NCBI GenBank assembly: GCA_030745835.1
Contig: JASLNU010000074.1
Span: forward strand, 11,851-75,850
Source of the DNA: GCA-2687515 sp002687515
Lineage (GTDB): Bacteria > Pseudomonadota > Alphaproteobacteria > Rhodospirillales > UBA2165
Reading direction: 5' to 3'
DNA: 64,000 nt
The position numbers and the translations under genes are program-made. Shown in pieces: positions 28,624-37,564 of the stretch (its first letter is position 1; each line of letters begins with the position of its first letter). The notes below the pieces were generated by a model, which worked only from the letters and a program-made list of their open reading frames with translations, did not search any database and was not told where the DNA came from.

Positions 28624-29105
28624 CTTCCCTGCCGATGCCTGCCAGGCAGCGAATTTTGAAAAACGGGTGCGACAAATTTTGCTCGGAATCTCATATGTTT
28701 TTGTAGGGATTTATATGGATTTATAGGGTTTTTCCGGTGCTTTTTCGGGCAATCTCAACGCCGCCGCCGATCACCGGCCCGGCGCATGCACAACAGGCGA
28801 GGGCGCAAGAACAATATAGAATAAATCGAGAACTATATCAAGGGGCGGGGCAACCGTTTAGCCGCGGATAATTGTTGGCTAGAGCGGTTCCGGATGGATA
28901 TGAACCATTTGACCGGGGCAAAAGCACCCGGCCTGCGGTGGGTCAAATCGGCTCCCTGGGGGCGTTGCGGCACTTGCCCGATGCAAAGGCATCGCGCCGC
29001 GCACCGCGCCAAATATCCCACGTGGCCGGAAAACCGATTTGTTCCCATCAAATTGATTCATATCTCTCCGGAACCGCTCTAGTGGCCTGCCCTAAGCCCT
29101 GGCGC
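28624..29105. other. Intergenic interval with a palindromic element
   Basis: A 482-base gap between the thermonuclease start and the MFS stop. About 28690-28740 is AT-rich with imperfect GATTTATA repeats and may hold the thermonuclease promoter. The rest is mostly occupied by the 204-bp palindrome listed separately. Confidence 0.6.
28879..29082. repeat. 204-bp imperfect palindrome bounded by CTAGAGCGGTTCCGGA
   Basis: The left end CTAGAGCGGTTCCGGA (28879-28894) is repeated exactly in inverse orientation at 29067-29082. The similarity continues inward as GATATGAAxCAxTTGA for about 30 bp and then more loosely (GGGxxCAAA). The transcript of either strand would fold into a long hairpin. It resembles the dispersed palindromic repeats or MITE-like elements of alphaproteobacterial genomes. 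Both strands can encode similar short peptides ending HISPEPL/HIHPEPL, a by-product of the palindrome. Confidence 0.8.
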
Positions 29106-30365
29106 TCAATCGCTTTCGCTGTCGAACCCGGCGCCGATCTCCTTGCGCTTGGAGAAGATGTGGAAGCCGACCACGGCGGTAATGACGGCGGCGGCGAGGA
29201 TCGGCCATTGAAAGCCGAAGAATCCCGACAGCCAGCCGAGGAGCACCGCGCCAACCGCCGGACCCGAACGGCTAAACAGACCCCAGAGCGCCATCGCCCG
29301 GCCGCGAAGTTCGCCCCGGACGGTGACTTGCACCATCACCTGGCTGGTGATGTCCATGCCCACCGTGGCGACGCTGAGGAAGACGGCACAGCCAACCGCG
29401 AACCAGAAGTTATGGGTGGCGGCGAACAGCGCGAGAAAAAAAAGTGACGCCGCCAGGCAGATGAAATAGGCGCGAAGAAGCGCTTCCGTCCGCGTGATGT
29501 TGCCCAACAGGAGCGAGCCGAAAATCGCCCCCAGTCCGATCGCCGAAACAAGGATGGCGACCGCCTCCTTGGGATCGCGGAAAAATACGATCTCCGAGAT
29601 GCCGGCCAGAAGGTCCATATAGGCGCGCCCGAACACCGACGATACCAGGATAATCACGAAAAGATATTTGAGCGCCGGATGGCCGAAGGCGTAGGCGATG
29701 CCTTCCTTGACGTGCTCGAAAATTTTGCGTCCCGGCTCGGCCCGCTTGTCGGTATAGACCAGCTCGACCATGAAGAGCACAACAAAATAGGGAAGGTAGC
29801 AGGCCGCGCCGATGGCGAAGGCGGGACCGACCCCCCAGAAGGCCAGGATCGGCGCCGCCAGGGCCGGGCCCACGAAGCGCGCCAGGTTGAACAGCGTGGC
29901 GTGCAGCGCGACCGCCGCCGACAAATCGCCCGGGGGCACCAGGTTGGGGACCATCGCCAGGCGCACCGGCATCCAGAGCGCGCCGGTGACGCCGTGCAGC
30001 ATCGCCAGGACCACCAGCAGATAGGGATTGATCCAGCCGATGATGGTGACCACGGCCAAGAGCCCGGTCACCGCCATGATGGCAAACTGGATGATGCGGG
30101 CCAGGGCGATGCGGTCGAAGCGATCGGCCAGGGTGCCGCCGACCGGCAACAGCAGGAACAGGGGAATGGCCTCGGCCAGCGCGATGGTCCCCAGCCAGGC
30201 ACCCGAATGGGTCAACTCCCAGGTCAGCACCTGGAGCCCGATGCGATAGAACCAGAAACCCGCCGCCGCCGACCACCCGGCCAGCTCCACCATCGCGAAG
30301 TTGCGGTGGCGCAACGCACGCAGCGTGCTCTTGGTCATGAGCGTGTCAAAGATGGATCGGAACAT
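29106..30365 (-). CDS. MFS exporter (EntS/MFS_3 family)
   Basis: A 419-residue protein with twelve predicted helices. The segment MTKSTLRALRHRNFAMVELAGWSAAAGFWFYRIGLQVLTWELTHSGAWLG is typical of the MFS_3 (enterobactin exporter EntS-like) branch, as are GGTLADRFDRIALARIIQFAIM, and GALWMPVRLAMVPNLVPPGDLSAAVALHATLFNLARFVGPALAAPIL. The latter is the signature region between helices 4 and 5. Family members export siderophores, macrolides or other small molecules. Start is uncertain: the ATG at 30365 is used here; others lie at 30404 and 30338. No siderophore genes adjoin. Confidence 0.88.
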   Translation of the reverse strand: MFRSIFDTLMTKSTLRALRHRNFAMVELAGWSAAAGFWFYRIGLQVLTWELTHSGAWLGTIALAEAIPLFLLLPVGGTLADRFDRIALARIIQFAIMAVTGLLAVVTIIGWINPYLLVVLAMLHGVTGALWMPVRLAMVPNLVPPGDLSAAVALHATLFNLARFVGPALAAPILAFWGVGPAFAIGAACYLPYFVVLFMVELVYTDKRAEPGRKIFEHVKEGIAYAFGHPALKYLFVIILVSSVFGRAYMDLLAGISEIVFFRDPKEAVAILVSAIGLGAIFGSLLLGNITRTEALLRAYFICLAASLFFLALFAATHNFWFAVGCAVFLSVATVGMDITSQVMVQVTVRGELRGRAMALWGLFSRSGPAVGAVLLGWLSGFFGFQWPILAAAVITAVVGFHIFSKRKEIGAGFDSESD

Positions 30366-30596
30366 ACGGACGCATCGCCTTCCCGGCGGCGGCGGAAAAA
30401 GCACCGCTCCCGCCGCCGGGAAGATTACTCCAGGGCGGTGTCATGTGTAAAACGGCTCGAGTCTCGGATAGGCCGATTATTGCGTGGCGCGGTGGACGGT
30501 GCGTCCGCTTGCCGATCGCGTTCCAAGATTGGGTCTCGATGGCATCAAATAGGCTAAATACTTCTGGTTTGGATTTTACAGGTTTTGCTGTTCATC

Positions 30597-30818
30597 ATGG
30601 GATCGGCGGGTGACAGTATTATCGTTTTCGAGGGTCAACGTATATTCTTTGAAAAGATTGATGACTTGGTCGGTATTGCTGATCAGCGCGAGTTTTTGCG
30701 TCTTGTCCAATCGGTGCGGCATATCATCCCTCAACCGGCAGGGCCGGTGCGCCAGTTCCTCACCAACATAACCAACGACAATTCCAATGGCTCCCAGGGA
30801 GAAGCAGCCGCCTTATGA
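30597..30818 (+). CDS. Small hypothetical protein
   Basis: A 73-residue frame beginning MGSAGDSIIVFEGQRIFFEKIDDLVGIADQREFLRLVQSVRHIIPQPAGPVRQFLTNITNDNSNGSQGEAAAL. The first two thirds look like a compact alpha/beta unit and the tail is polar. The evidence that it is real is indirect: reasonable codon use and a clear terminator about 30 bases after the stop. I recognise no family. An upstream in-frame start at 30585 would add four residues. Confidence 0.4.
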   Translation: MGSAGDSIIVFEGQRIFFEKIDDLVGIADQREFLRLVQSVRHIIPQPAGPVRQFLTNITNDNSNGSQGEAAAL

Positions 30819-30846
30819 CTCGCTCAGACGAAAAATTGCACCTTAT

Positions 30847-30872
30847 CGGCCCCCTTACGGGGCCGTTTTTTG
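30847..30872 (+). terminator. Rho-independent terminator after the small ORF
   Basis: CGGCCCC pairs with GGGGCCG around a short loop (CTTAC region) and is followed by TTTTTT. It isolates the small ORF from the chemoreceptor gene. Confidence 0.9.
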
Positions 30873-31126
30873 TCGCCGAGGGGCCTAGCCTATCGCACAG
30901 CCAAGTTAATTCACTGAAATATAATTGATACTAATAATCAGTAACTATTTTGAATTGAATTTTTTTATTGAAAATTATGCGCGCCTCCCCATCTCGAATA
31001 AACAAGTCATTGAATATAAACCCGATTCGCAACTTTTCACTGCATCAGCTTAGTCCCTACAACCTCACTCATCCCAAGAAAAAGAATTTTTATTCAACAC
31101 TATTTGGGGTTAACCGGAGTTCCAAA

Positions 31127-33520
31127 ATGTCGATCAAACTCAAAGTCACCATCATCCTGGCCTTCCTCGGCCTGATATCCGTCGGTTCCGGCATTTATCT
31201 GTTCCAAGGTTTGGCGGTCGCCAAAAACGATGCCAGTTTCATCGAAATTCTAGGCCGCCAGCGCATGCTTTCCCAGGCCATGGCCAAGTCCGTGCTTGGC
31301 AACACGACCGCCAAGGATGTTTTCGAAACCATGAAAAACCGGGTCGTATTCCTGGATAACTACATCACCAATATGCGCGGCACCTATACCCAGACTGTTG
31401 TCAGCGCCGCCAAAAAAGCGGGCGTTACCGTTTCCATGGACCCCAGTAAGGAAGCCCATGCCGCGGTTCCGTTCCCGGCCACCTTCACCCGCTTGGTTAA
31501 TGCCAAAGTCGGTGACGGCGCCGATCTATCGGTCAGCATTCTTTCCGACAATCCAATTAATCCGAAAAGCGCCTATATCACGGATATCGATAAAAAAGCG
31601 GGTGCCATGCTCAAGGAAAATCCCAAGCAGACCCTGAATTTTGCCGAGGAAACCGACGGCAAGCTGATGATGAATTTTTATACCGCTGATATCGCGGTCG
31701 CCAAGGGGTGCGCCGATTGCCACACCAAAATGGAGGGCATCACCTACAAAGTCGGCGATATGCTCGGCATTCGGCGGTTCAGCATGCTGTTTTCCAATAA
31801 TGTCGCGGTCGGCAAAGAATTACTGAACCCCAATCTTGACGAATTCAACACCGCCAAATCGATTTTCAGTGAAACCTTGTCGGCCGTCAGAGTTGGCGGC
31901 AAATATCCGATTGATCTGAAACGGACGAAGTTTGCCGAAATCCCGCCGATTGAGGACGCCGAAGCGCAGGTAATCATGGCCGATGTCGAAAGCATGTTTG
32001 GCAAATTTCTGACTTCTGTCGATACGGTCCTTGCCGCGAAAAATGCCGGCGACCGCGCCGTCGGTGTAAAAACGACCATGAGTTTGTCGAATAGTCTCAG
32101 GAAAATCAGCAATGACTTGGTTGCCCAATATACCAAGGTCGCCAACGCCACCCAAAACAACATTCGGATGGCGATCATTATTTCGACGGTACTGATTTTG
32201 TTGGCCGTTGTCGTGGTGTTCCTGTTTACCTCGAAGGCGGTACTCGGCCGCATGATGCGGTTGGCGGGCGATATGGGCGTGCTGGCCGACGGCAATAACG
32301 ATGTCGATATCGCTTATGTCGATGCAACCGACGAACTCGGCAATATGGCGAAGGCTGTCCAGGTCTTCAAAGACAACGCCATCGATCGCGTTAGGCTTGA
32401 AGAGGAAGCCGAAAAGCAGCGGGTCGAAACCGAAGCCGAGAAAGAGAAGCAACGCGAACTCGAAACGCAACGGCAACAAGAAGAAATGGATCGCCAGAAG
32501 GCCGAGCAAGAAGCCGAAGCCGAACGCCAGCGCCAAGAAGTGGAACGCGAAAAAGCCGAAGCCGAAGCCGAAGCTCAGCGTCAGCGCGAAGCCCAGGAAG
32601 CTGAGGAACGCCAGAAGCAGGAAGCCGAGGCAGAAAGACGTCAGATGATGTTGGATATGGCTGATAATTTCCAGTCGAGTGTCGGCGGCATTGTCGACAG
32701 CGTGTCTTCAGCCGCCACCGAGATGCAGGCGACTTCGGAACAGTTGACCGGCAACGCCGAAAAAACGTCAGAAGAATCGGCTTCGGTCGCCGCCGCTGCC
32801 GAGCAAGCCTCGGCCAACGTTCAGACGGTGGCAACGGCGGCCGAGGAATTGTCCAAATCGATTGCCGAAATCTCCGGACAGGTCAGCCAATCGGCCAGTA
32901 TTGCCAATAATGCCGTCGACGAAGCCGACCGGACCAATGAGATGATTGGCGGCTTGGTTAAGGCAGCGGACAAAATCGGCGAAGTGGTCGAATTGATCAA
33001 TGATATCGCCAGTCAAACCAACCTGCTGGCTTTGAACGCAACCATTGAAGCCGCCAGGGCCGGCGAAGCCGGCAAAGGATTTGCGGTTGTTGCCTCCGAA
33101 GTCGGCAACCTGGCCAGCCAAACGGCCAAGGCGACCGAAGAAATCTCGGAACATATTTCGGGCATCCAATCGGCGACCAACGATTCGGTCACGGCGATCG
33201 AGGGTATTTCCAAAACCATCGGGGATATCAACGAGATCGCCGGCAGTGTCGCGTCCGCGGTCGAGGAACAAGGCGCGGCGACCCAGGAAATCGCCCGCAA
33301 TGTCGAACAGGCCGCCGTCGGCACTCAGGATGTCACCTCTAACATCACAGGGGTACGCCAGGTGGCCGACGAAACCGGTCAAGGGGCCAATCAGGTACAA
33401 GGGGCCTCCACCGAATTGTCGAAGCAATCCGAGCAATTGCGTTCGGAAGTCGACAATTTCCTGGCCTCGATTCGTGGCGACAACGACACCGACAATGAGG
33501 ATACGTCTGCGGCGGCGTAG
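31127..33520 (+). CDS. Methyl-accepting chemotaxis protein with a haem-motif (Tll0287/PilJ-like) sensor domain
   Basis: A 797-residue chemoreceptor. ATG 31127 has GGAG eight bases upstream and starts with a membrane helix (IILAFLGLISVGSGIYLF). The periplasmic region begins with the PilJ-like EILGRQRMLSQAMAKSVLG, then a Tll0287-like (DUF3365) domain with INPKSAYITDIDKKAG and a c-type haem motif CADCH (Cys195, Cys198, His199). A second helical sensor segment (about 240-340) precedes the second membrane helix at about 346-370. HAMP (about 372-425) is joined by an 80-residue charged coil full of E, A, Q and R to the signalling domain. Its tip, IASQTNLLALNATIEAARAGE, is at about 627-647. It likely reports redox state, gas or metal to CheA. 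It is followed by a terminator. Confidence 0.88.
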   Translation: MSIKLKVTIILAFLGLISVGSGIYLFQGLAVAKNDASFIEILGRQRMLSQAMAKSVLGNTTAKDVFETMKNRVVFLDNYITNMRGTYTQTVVSAAKKAGVTVSMDPSKEAHAAVPFPATFTRLVNAKVGDGADLSVSILSDNPINPKSAYITDIDKKAGAMLKENPKQTLNFAEETDGKLMMNFYTADIAVAKGCADCHTKMEGITYKVGDMLGIRRFSMLFSNNVAVGKELLNPNLDEFNTAKSIFSETLSAVRVGGKYPIDLKRTKFAEIPPIEDAEAQVIMADVESMFGKFLTSVDTVLAAKNAGDRAVGVKTTMSLSNSLRKISNDLVAQYTKVANATQNNIRMAIIISTVLILLAVVVVFLFTSKAVLGRMMRLAGDMGVLADGNNDVDIAYVDATDELGNMAKAVQVFKDNAIDRVRLEEEAEKQRVETEAEKEKQRELETQRQQEEMDRQKAEQEAEAERQRQEVEREKAEAEAEAQRQREAQEAEERQKQEAEAERRQMMLDMADNFQSSVGGIVDSVSSAATEMQATSEQLTGNAEKTSEESASVAAAAEQASANVQTVATAAEELSKSIAEISGQVSQSASIANNAVDEADRTNEMIGGLVKAADKIGEVVELINDIASQTNLLALNATIEAARAGEAGKGFAVVASEVGNLASQTAKATEEISEHISGIQSATNDSVTAIEGISKTIGDINEIAGSVASAVEEQGAATQEIARNVEQAAVGTQDVTSNITGVRQVADETGQGANQVQGASTELSKQSEQLRSEVDNFLASIRGDNDTDNEDTSAAA

Positions 33521-33546
33521 TTCTTAATTCCAGCCAGCTCTTCAAC

Positions 33547-33578
33547 TAGCGGGATTTTAACAATCCCGCTATTTTTTT
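33547..33578 (+). terminator. Rho-independent terminator after the chemoreceptor gene
   Basis: TAGCGGGATT and AATCCCGCTA form a 10-bp stem with a TTAAC loop, followed by seven T residues. Confidence 0.95.
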
Positions 33579-33695
33579 GACCCGAAGGGGTCATTAACGG
33601 AACCTTCTGATATTGGCCGCCTTCGATTATAATCGGGAAATGCCAGCGCCGATGAAATCTCGGCAACCGAATGTGCCATCAACGGGAAACCCGCC

Positions 33696-34568
33696 ATGAA
33701 CCCATCTTCGAAATACCGATTTCTATTGATCCCGCCTTTCCGCCTGCCGGACCAGGACAAATTCACCGTGCCCGCCTATTCGGAACCGGCGGAGGCGCCC
33801 AAGGAGCAACGCTTGCTGAACAGCGATTTTGTCCTTTCGCATCTTGAAGACGTCGATTGGGATCTGCATCCCGGCGCCGAACCGGCCTACGGCAATTGGT
33901 CGGTGGAAACCCGCGAGGAATTTGCCTATGCCGCGACGGCGCGCATCGACGGCGTTCGCGAGGCCTGCGAATCGGGAAACTATAATGGCGTTATCCTATT
34001 GGGCGGCGGCGAGCCCGGTTTCTTGGAGTCCCGCGAGATCGGCCTTAAACATGGTGTCGTGGTGACCGCCAATGCGTTTTCCCAGATGTATCTGGCGACC
34101 ATTCTCGGCGACAGTTTCTCGATCATCGACATCGAAGGCGTGCACAATGTTTACTACCGTGATCTTGTCCGCACCCACCAACTCCAGGACCGTTGCCGTT
34201 CGATCCGTAATATCGGCTACAGCCTGCCGCGTCCCGGCGATACCGATCCGGACACGCTGACCGCGCAATGCCTGGCGGCGGCAAATGGGGAACCATCGGT
34301 GGCCGTCGAACGGGCGGTGGATCAGGCGGAGGCGGCGATTATCGAGGACGGCGCCGAAGTCATCACCCTCGGCTGCTCGATGACCTTCTTTTTGCAGCCC
34401 CATATCCAGGGCGGCCTCAAGGAAAGGGGTTGGGACGTTCCCGTTCTCGAAGGTTATACCGCCGCCATTGAACTGGCCAAATTGATGGTCAATTTAGGCG
34501 TCAACGCCAGCGGTATCACCTATATGGGGGCAAGGCCGCGACGCCAACTGAGCAAGGTTTTTATTTGA
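33696..34568 (+). CDS. Asp/Glu racemase-like protein
   Basis: A 290-residue protein related to the aspartate/glutamate/hydantoin racemase and maleate isomerase superfamily. The C-terminal active-site region is intact: EVITLGCSMTFFLQPHIQGGLKERGWDVPVLEGYTAAIELAKLMVNLG, with the second catalytic Cys in LGCSM. The first active-site loop, where hydantoin racemases have a Cys in a C-x-x-DP motif, reads VILLGGGEPGFLESREIG, so Gly replaces Cys. A single-base racemisation is therefore unlikely, while isomerase or decarboxylase chemistry by related proteins with one Cys is possible. It starts 117 bases after the chemoreceptor terminator and heads the catabolic cluster. Confidence 0.75.
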   Translation: MNPSSKYRFLLIPPFRLPDQDKFTVPAYSEPAEAPKEQRLLNSDFVLSHLEDVDWDLHPGAEPAYGNWSVETREEFAYAATARIDGVREACESGNYNGVILLGGGEPGFLESREIGLKHGVVVTANAFSQMYLATILGDSFSIIDIEGVHNVYYRDLVRTHQLQDRCRSIRNIGYSLPRPGDTDPDTLTAQCLAAANGEPSVAVERAVDQAEAAIIEDGAEVITLGCSMTFFLQPHIQGGLKERGWDVPVLEGYTAAIELAKLMVNLGVNASGITYMGARPRRQLSKVFI

Positions 34569-34640
34569 AATTGCTTACCATTTTGAATTAAGTCTTCGAC
34601 CAGCCCGATTGATGAGATGAGCAAATGATGGAGGCAGGTT

Positions 34641-35906
34641 TTGAGCCAGTTCTTGAGTAACGAGCCCGTCCGGCTAACCTTGGATAACCCGCCAAGCAGC
34701 GAAGGCAGGTATAGCGATATCGGTGAAGCGCATCGTGATGACGATGAAATCTGCGGTATTGAAATTCTCGACAATTTCGAGCGCTTTAATCAAGCCAACG
34801 ATATATATACGCGGGGCCAGTGGGATTCCCGGATCAGATCGGAGAAAGTTCTCAATTGGTTTAGGGGGATGTATACGCCCGGCATCGGGGTAAAAAGGAG
34901 CGAAGGTTATTCGGCCCGGGACTTTGCCTTGAGGAACGCCGGCTGGATGGCGACGAACCTGATCATCCAGCGCAGCCGTCATGCCGACCGAACCGACGGC
35001 TTCCTCGATTACATCGAGGAATTCTGCCCGCCCAGTCCGGAAAAAATAGAAATCGAATCGGTCCGGCGGATGACGGCTGAAATCAAACATGTCTGCCGTA
35101 GCTTTGGCGCCAGCGAGGTTGGTATTACCGCCTATGATCCGAGATGGCATTACACCAAGAATTTCTCTGCCAAAACCCTGGCCGAGAAGGATTACGGGAT
35201 TCCCGACGATTTGCCGAACGTGATCGTCGTCTTGACCGAAATGGATCATGACGCCATCCGCACGTACCCTTCGGCAACCGCCGGGATGGCGACCGGCACC
35301 GGCTATTCGCATGATTGCGCGATGACCCTGTCGATTGCCACTTTTATCCAGAACATGGGGTACCGGGCGGTGGCGACGGTAAACGATACCTCTCAAGGTA
35401 TTCCATATGCCATGCAGGCCGGACTGGGGGAATACGGGCGCAGCGGTCTGCTGATCAATCCTAAATTCGGGCCGCGCATGAGGATCGGGCGTATTCATAC
35501 CGATTTGCCGCTTAATCATGACAAACCCATTCGATTTGGCGTGCGCGAATTTTGCGAGATTTGCCGCCGCTGCTCCGATGGCTGTCCGCCGAAGGCGGTC
35601 CCGGCCGGGCCACCACAGGAAGAAATCATCAATCAGTCGAATATCGTCGGCATCCGAAAATGGACCGTCGATGCGGAGAAATGTTTCAAATTCTGGGTTA
35701 ATCAAGGAACCGAATGCGGCATTTGCATGCGCGACTGTCCCTACAACAAGGACCCGGGCAGCCGGCTGATCCGACTGTACCATCGGGTGTGGTTGAAACT
35801 GGCTGCCTCGCCGTTCAGAAAACTGGCCCTGTGGCTGGATATAAAGCTTGGTTTCGGCGGCCGATTGCGTCCCAACGATTATTGGAAAACCAAATTGCGC
35901 AAATAG
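34641..35906 (+). CDS. Reductive dehalogenase-like corrinoid/iron-sulfur protein
   Basis: A 421-residue cytoplasmic protein that matches the RdhA family. TTG 34641 is the start: GGAGG lies six bases upstream. The corrinoid-domain region has VGITAYDPRWHY, GYSHDCAMTLSIATFIQNMGYRAVATVND and the hallmark IPYAMQAGLGEYGRSGLLINPKFGPRMRIG. Two [4Fe-4S] motifs follow: Cys305, 308, 311, 315 (CEICRRCSDGC) and Cys348, 359, 362, 366 (EKCFKFW ... ECGICMRDC). No Tat signal is present, unlike respiratory enzymes, and there is no fused flavodoxin/ferredoxin reductase domain, unlike the self-sufficient catabolic class. The C-terminal 50 residues are basic. Epoxyqueuosine reductase is a distant relative but does not fit the AGLGEYGRSGLL...CX10C layout as well. 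The halogenated or other substrate is unknown. Confidence 0.8.
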   Translation: MSQFLSNEPVRLTLDNPPSSEGRYSDIGEAHRDDDEICGIEILDNFERFNQANDIYTRGQWDSRIRSEKVLNWFRGMYTPGIGVKRSEGYSARDFALRNAGWMATNLIIQRSRHADRTDGFLDYIEEFCPPSPEKIEIESVRRMTAEIKHVCRSFGASEVGITAYDPRWHYTKNFSAKTLAEKDYGIPDDLPNVIVVLTEMDHDAIRTYPSATAGMATGTGYSHDCAMTLSIATFIQNMGYRAVATVNDTSQGIPYAMQAGLGEYGRSGLLINPKFGPRMRIGRIHTDLPLNHDKPIRFGVREFCEICRRCSDGCPPKAVPAGPPQEEIINQSNIVGIRKWTVDAEKCFKFWVNQGTECGICMRDCPYNKDPGSRLIRLYHRVWLKLAASPFRKLALWLDIKLGFGGRLRPNDYWKTKLRK

Positions 35907-35932
35907 CGGTCGGCCGGCCTAAAGGGGGGGAG

Positions 35933-37477
35933 ATGGATAAGCGCACACTTGGCCAGGTTCTAGCGGCCAATATTGCCCATCATGGAAACCGCGCGGCGAT
36001 GATCGACGGTCAGAGCCGCTCGACCTACAGCGAATTTGGCGCACGGATATTCAAGTTGGCCAAGGTGCTGGCCGATCTCGGCCTGTCGCGCGGCGACCGC
36101 TTCGCGATTTTTGCAAAAAACGGCAGGTCATTCGAGGAATTGCGCTGGGCCGGATTTGTCAGCGGCATTGTTCCGGTGGCGGTCAACTGGCGGCTGGCCC
36201 CGCCTGAAATCGAGCATGTGCTTAATGATTCCGCCTGCGACATAGTTTTTCTTGATGAAGACTATATGGATGTCTTTGAGCATCCGGATTTACGCAAATG
36301 GCAAGACGGGTTGCAGCAAATCGGGGCGCATTTGGAGGCGCGCATAGTCAAGGCCGAGGCAACTGGAGCTCCCGCTCAAGACGGCGGCATCGACCCCGAT
36401 GATGACGCCATGTTGTTTTACACAGGGGGCACGACCGGGCGCAGCAAGGGGGTCCGATTGAGCCACTGGAATATCATTTCATGCGGCCTCGCTTTTGGCC
36501 TCGGCCTCGGCGCCAGGCCCGACGATGTTTTTCTCCATGTCGCGCCGATGTTTCATTCCGCCGACCTGCTGGCGACCGGCTGGTTTCTCAATGGCGCCGC
36601 GCATTGCTACCTGCCCGCCTTTTCGCCGGCCGGGGTTTTGCAGACAATTACCGAAAACCAGGCGAGCGTCACGGTGATGGTGCCGGCCATGCTGATGGCG
36701 GTTATCGGCTGGCCCGGCCTGGCCGACGCCGACACCTCGTCCTTGAAAACTCTGATTTATGGTGCATCGCCGATGGCTTTTGAATGGGTCGAGCGGGTGG
36801 CCGCCGCTTTCCCGGATGCCGATTTTCTGAATTGTTACGGTTTGACCGAAGCCGCCCCGGATTTGACAATTTTCGAGGCAAAGGCGTTTCGGGCCGCGAT
36901 CGAAAGCGGCGACCGCAACGGTATCGTCACGTCGGTCGGAAAGCCCAATATGCTGGTCGATTTACGGGTTGTCGGCCCGGACGGCACGGAGGTCGAGCCT
37001 GGAGAGGATGGCGAGTTATGGGCGCGCGGCCCGAATATCATGAAAGGCTATCTCAATTTGCCCGAAGAAACGGCTTCGGCGGTTTCCGATGATTGGCTGC
37101 ATACCGGCGATTTGGCCCGGATCGATGGCCAAGGTTATGTATATCTGCTCGACCGCTTGAAGGATCTGGTCATTACCGGCGGCGAGAACGTCTATTCATC
37201 GGAAGTCGAGGCGGCCCTGCACCGCCACACTTCGGTCAGCGAGGCCGCGGTTATCGGTGTTGCCGATGATCGTCTCGGCGAATCTTTGTTTGCGGTCATC
37301 GTTTTGCGCCCGGATGCCGAGGCTACGCCCGAGGAATTAATCAGCCATTGCCGGAGCCTGATCGGCGGTTTTAAGATTCCCCGGCGCTATGCTTTTGTCG
37401 ATACACTGCCAAAAAGCGCGCTTGGAAAGGTGTTGAAAGCGGAGCTAAGAAGCCAATATGCCACGCCGTCGAGGTGA
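35933..37477 (+). CDS. AMP-binding acyl-CoA synthetase/ligase
   Basis: A 514-residue adenylate-forming enzyme. ATG 35933 sits after GGGGGGAG. The P-loop is FYTGGTTGRSKGVRLSH (near residue 165), the adenine motif is LNCYGLTEAAPD, WLHTGDLARIDGQGYVYLLDRLKDLVITGGENVYSSEVE covers the hinge, and PKSALGKVLKAELR has the catalytic lysine. The size and the LKDLVITGGENVYSSEVE form fit medium-chain or aromatic acyl-CoA ligases. The gene begins 26 bases after the dehalogenase-like gene, suggesting co-transcription. It could activate an aromatic carboxylic acid, which would precede reductive ring dehalogenation or side-chain shortening. Confidence 0.9.
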   Translation: MDKRTLGQVLAANIAHHGNRAAMIDGQSRSTYSEFGARIFKLAKVLADLGLSRGDRFAIFAKNGRSFEELRWAGFVSGIVPVAVNWRLAPPEIEHVLNDSACDIVFLDEDYMDVFEHPDLRKWQDGLQQIGAHLEARIVKAEATGAPAQDGGIDPDDDAMLFYTGGTTGRSKGVRLSHWNIISCGLAFGLGLGARPDDVFLHVAPMFHSADLLATGWFLNGAAHCYLPAFSPAGVLQTITENQASVTVMVPAMLMAVIGWPGLADADTSSLKTLIYGASPMAFEWVERVAAAFPDADFLNCYGLTEAAPDLTIFEAKAFRAAIESGDRNGIVTSVGKPNMLVDLRVVGPDGTEVEPGEDGELWARGPNIMKGYLNLPEETASAVSDDWLHTGDLARIDGQGYVYLLDRLKDLVITGGENVYSSEVEAALHRHTSVSEAAVIGVADDRLGESLFAVIVLRPDAEATPEELISHCRSLIGGFKIPRRYAFVDTLPKSALGKVLKAELRSQYATPSR

Positions 37478-37564
37478 CAGGTGCCCAATGATGGTGAAAA
37501 TTGGGTATCATCACCAAGCATTTGATGATCAACCGGGAATGAAGAATAAATAATCAGGGGGGAT

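Noticed and set aside
28872..29082. Small proteins from both strands of the palindrome ending in HISPEPL and HIHPEPL
   Set aside because: The similarity of the two peptides follows directly from the inverted repeat and does not show that they are translated.
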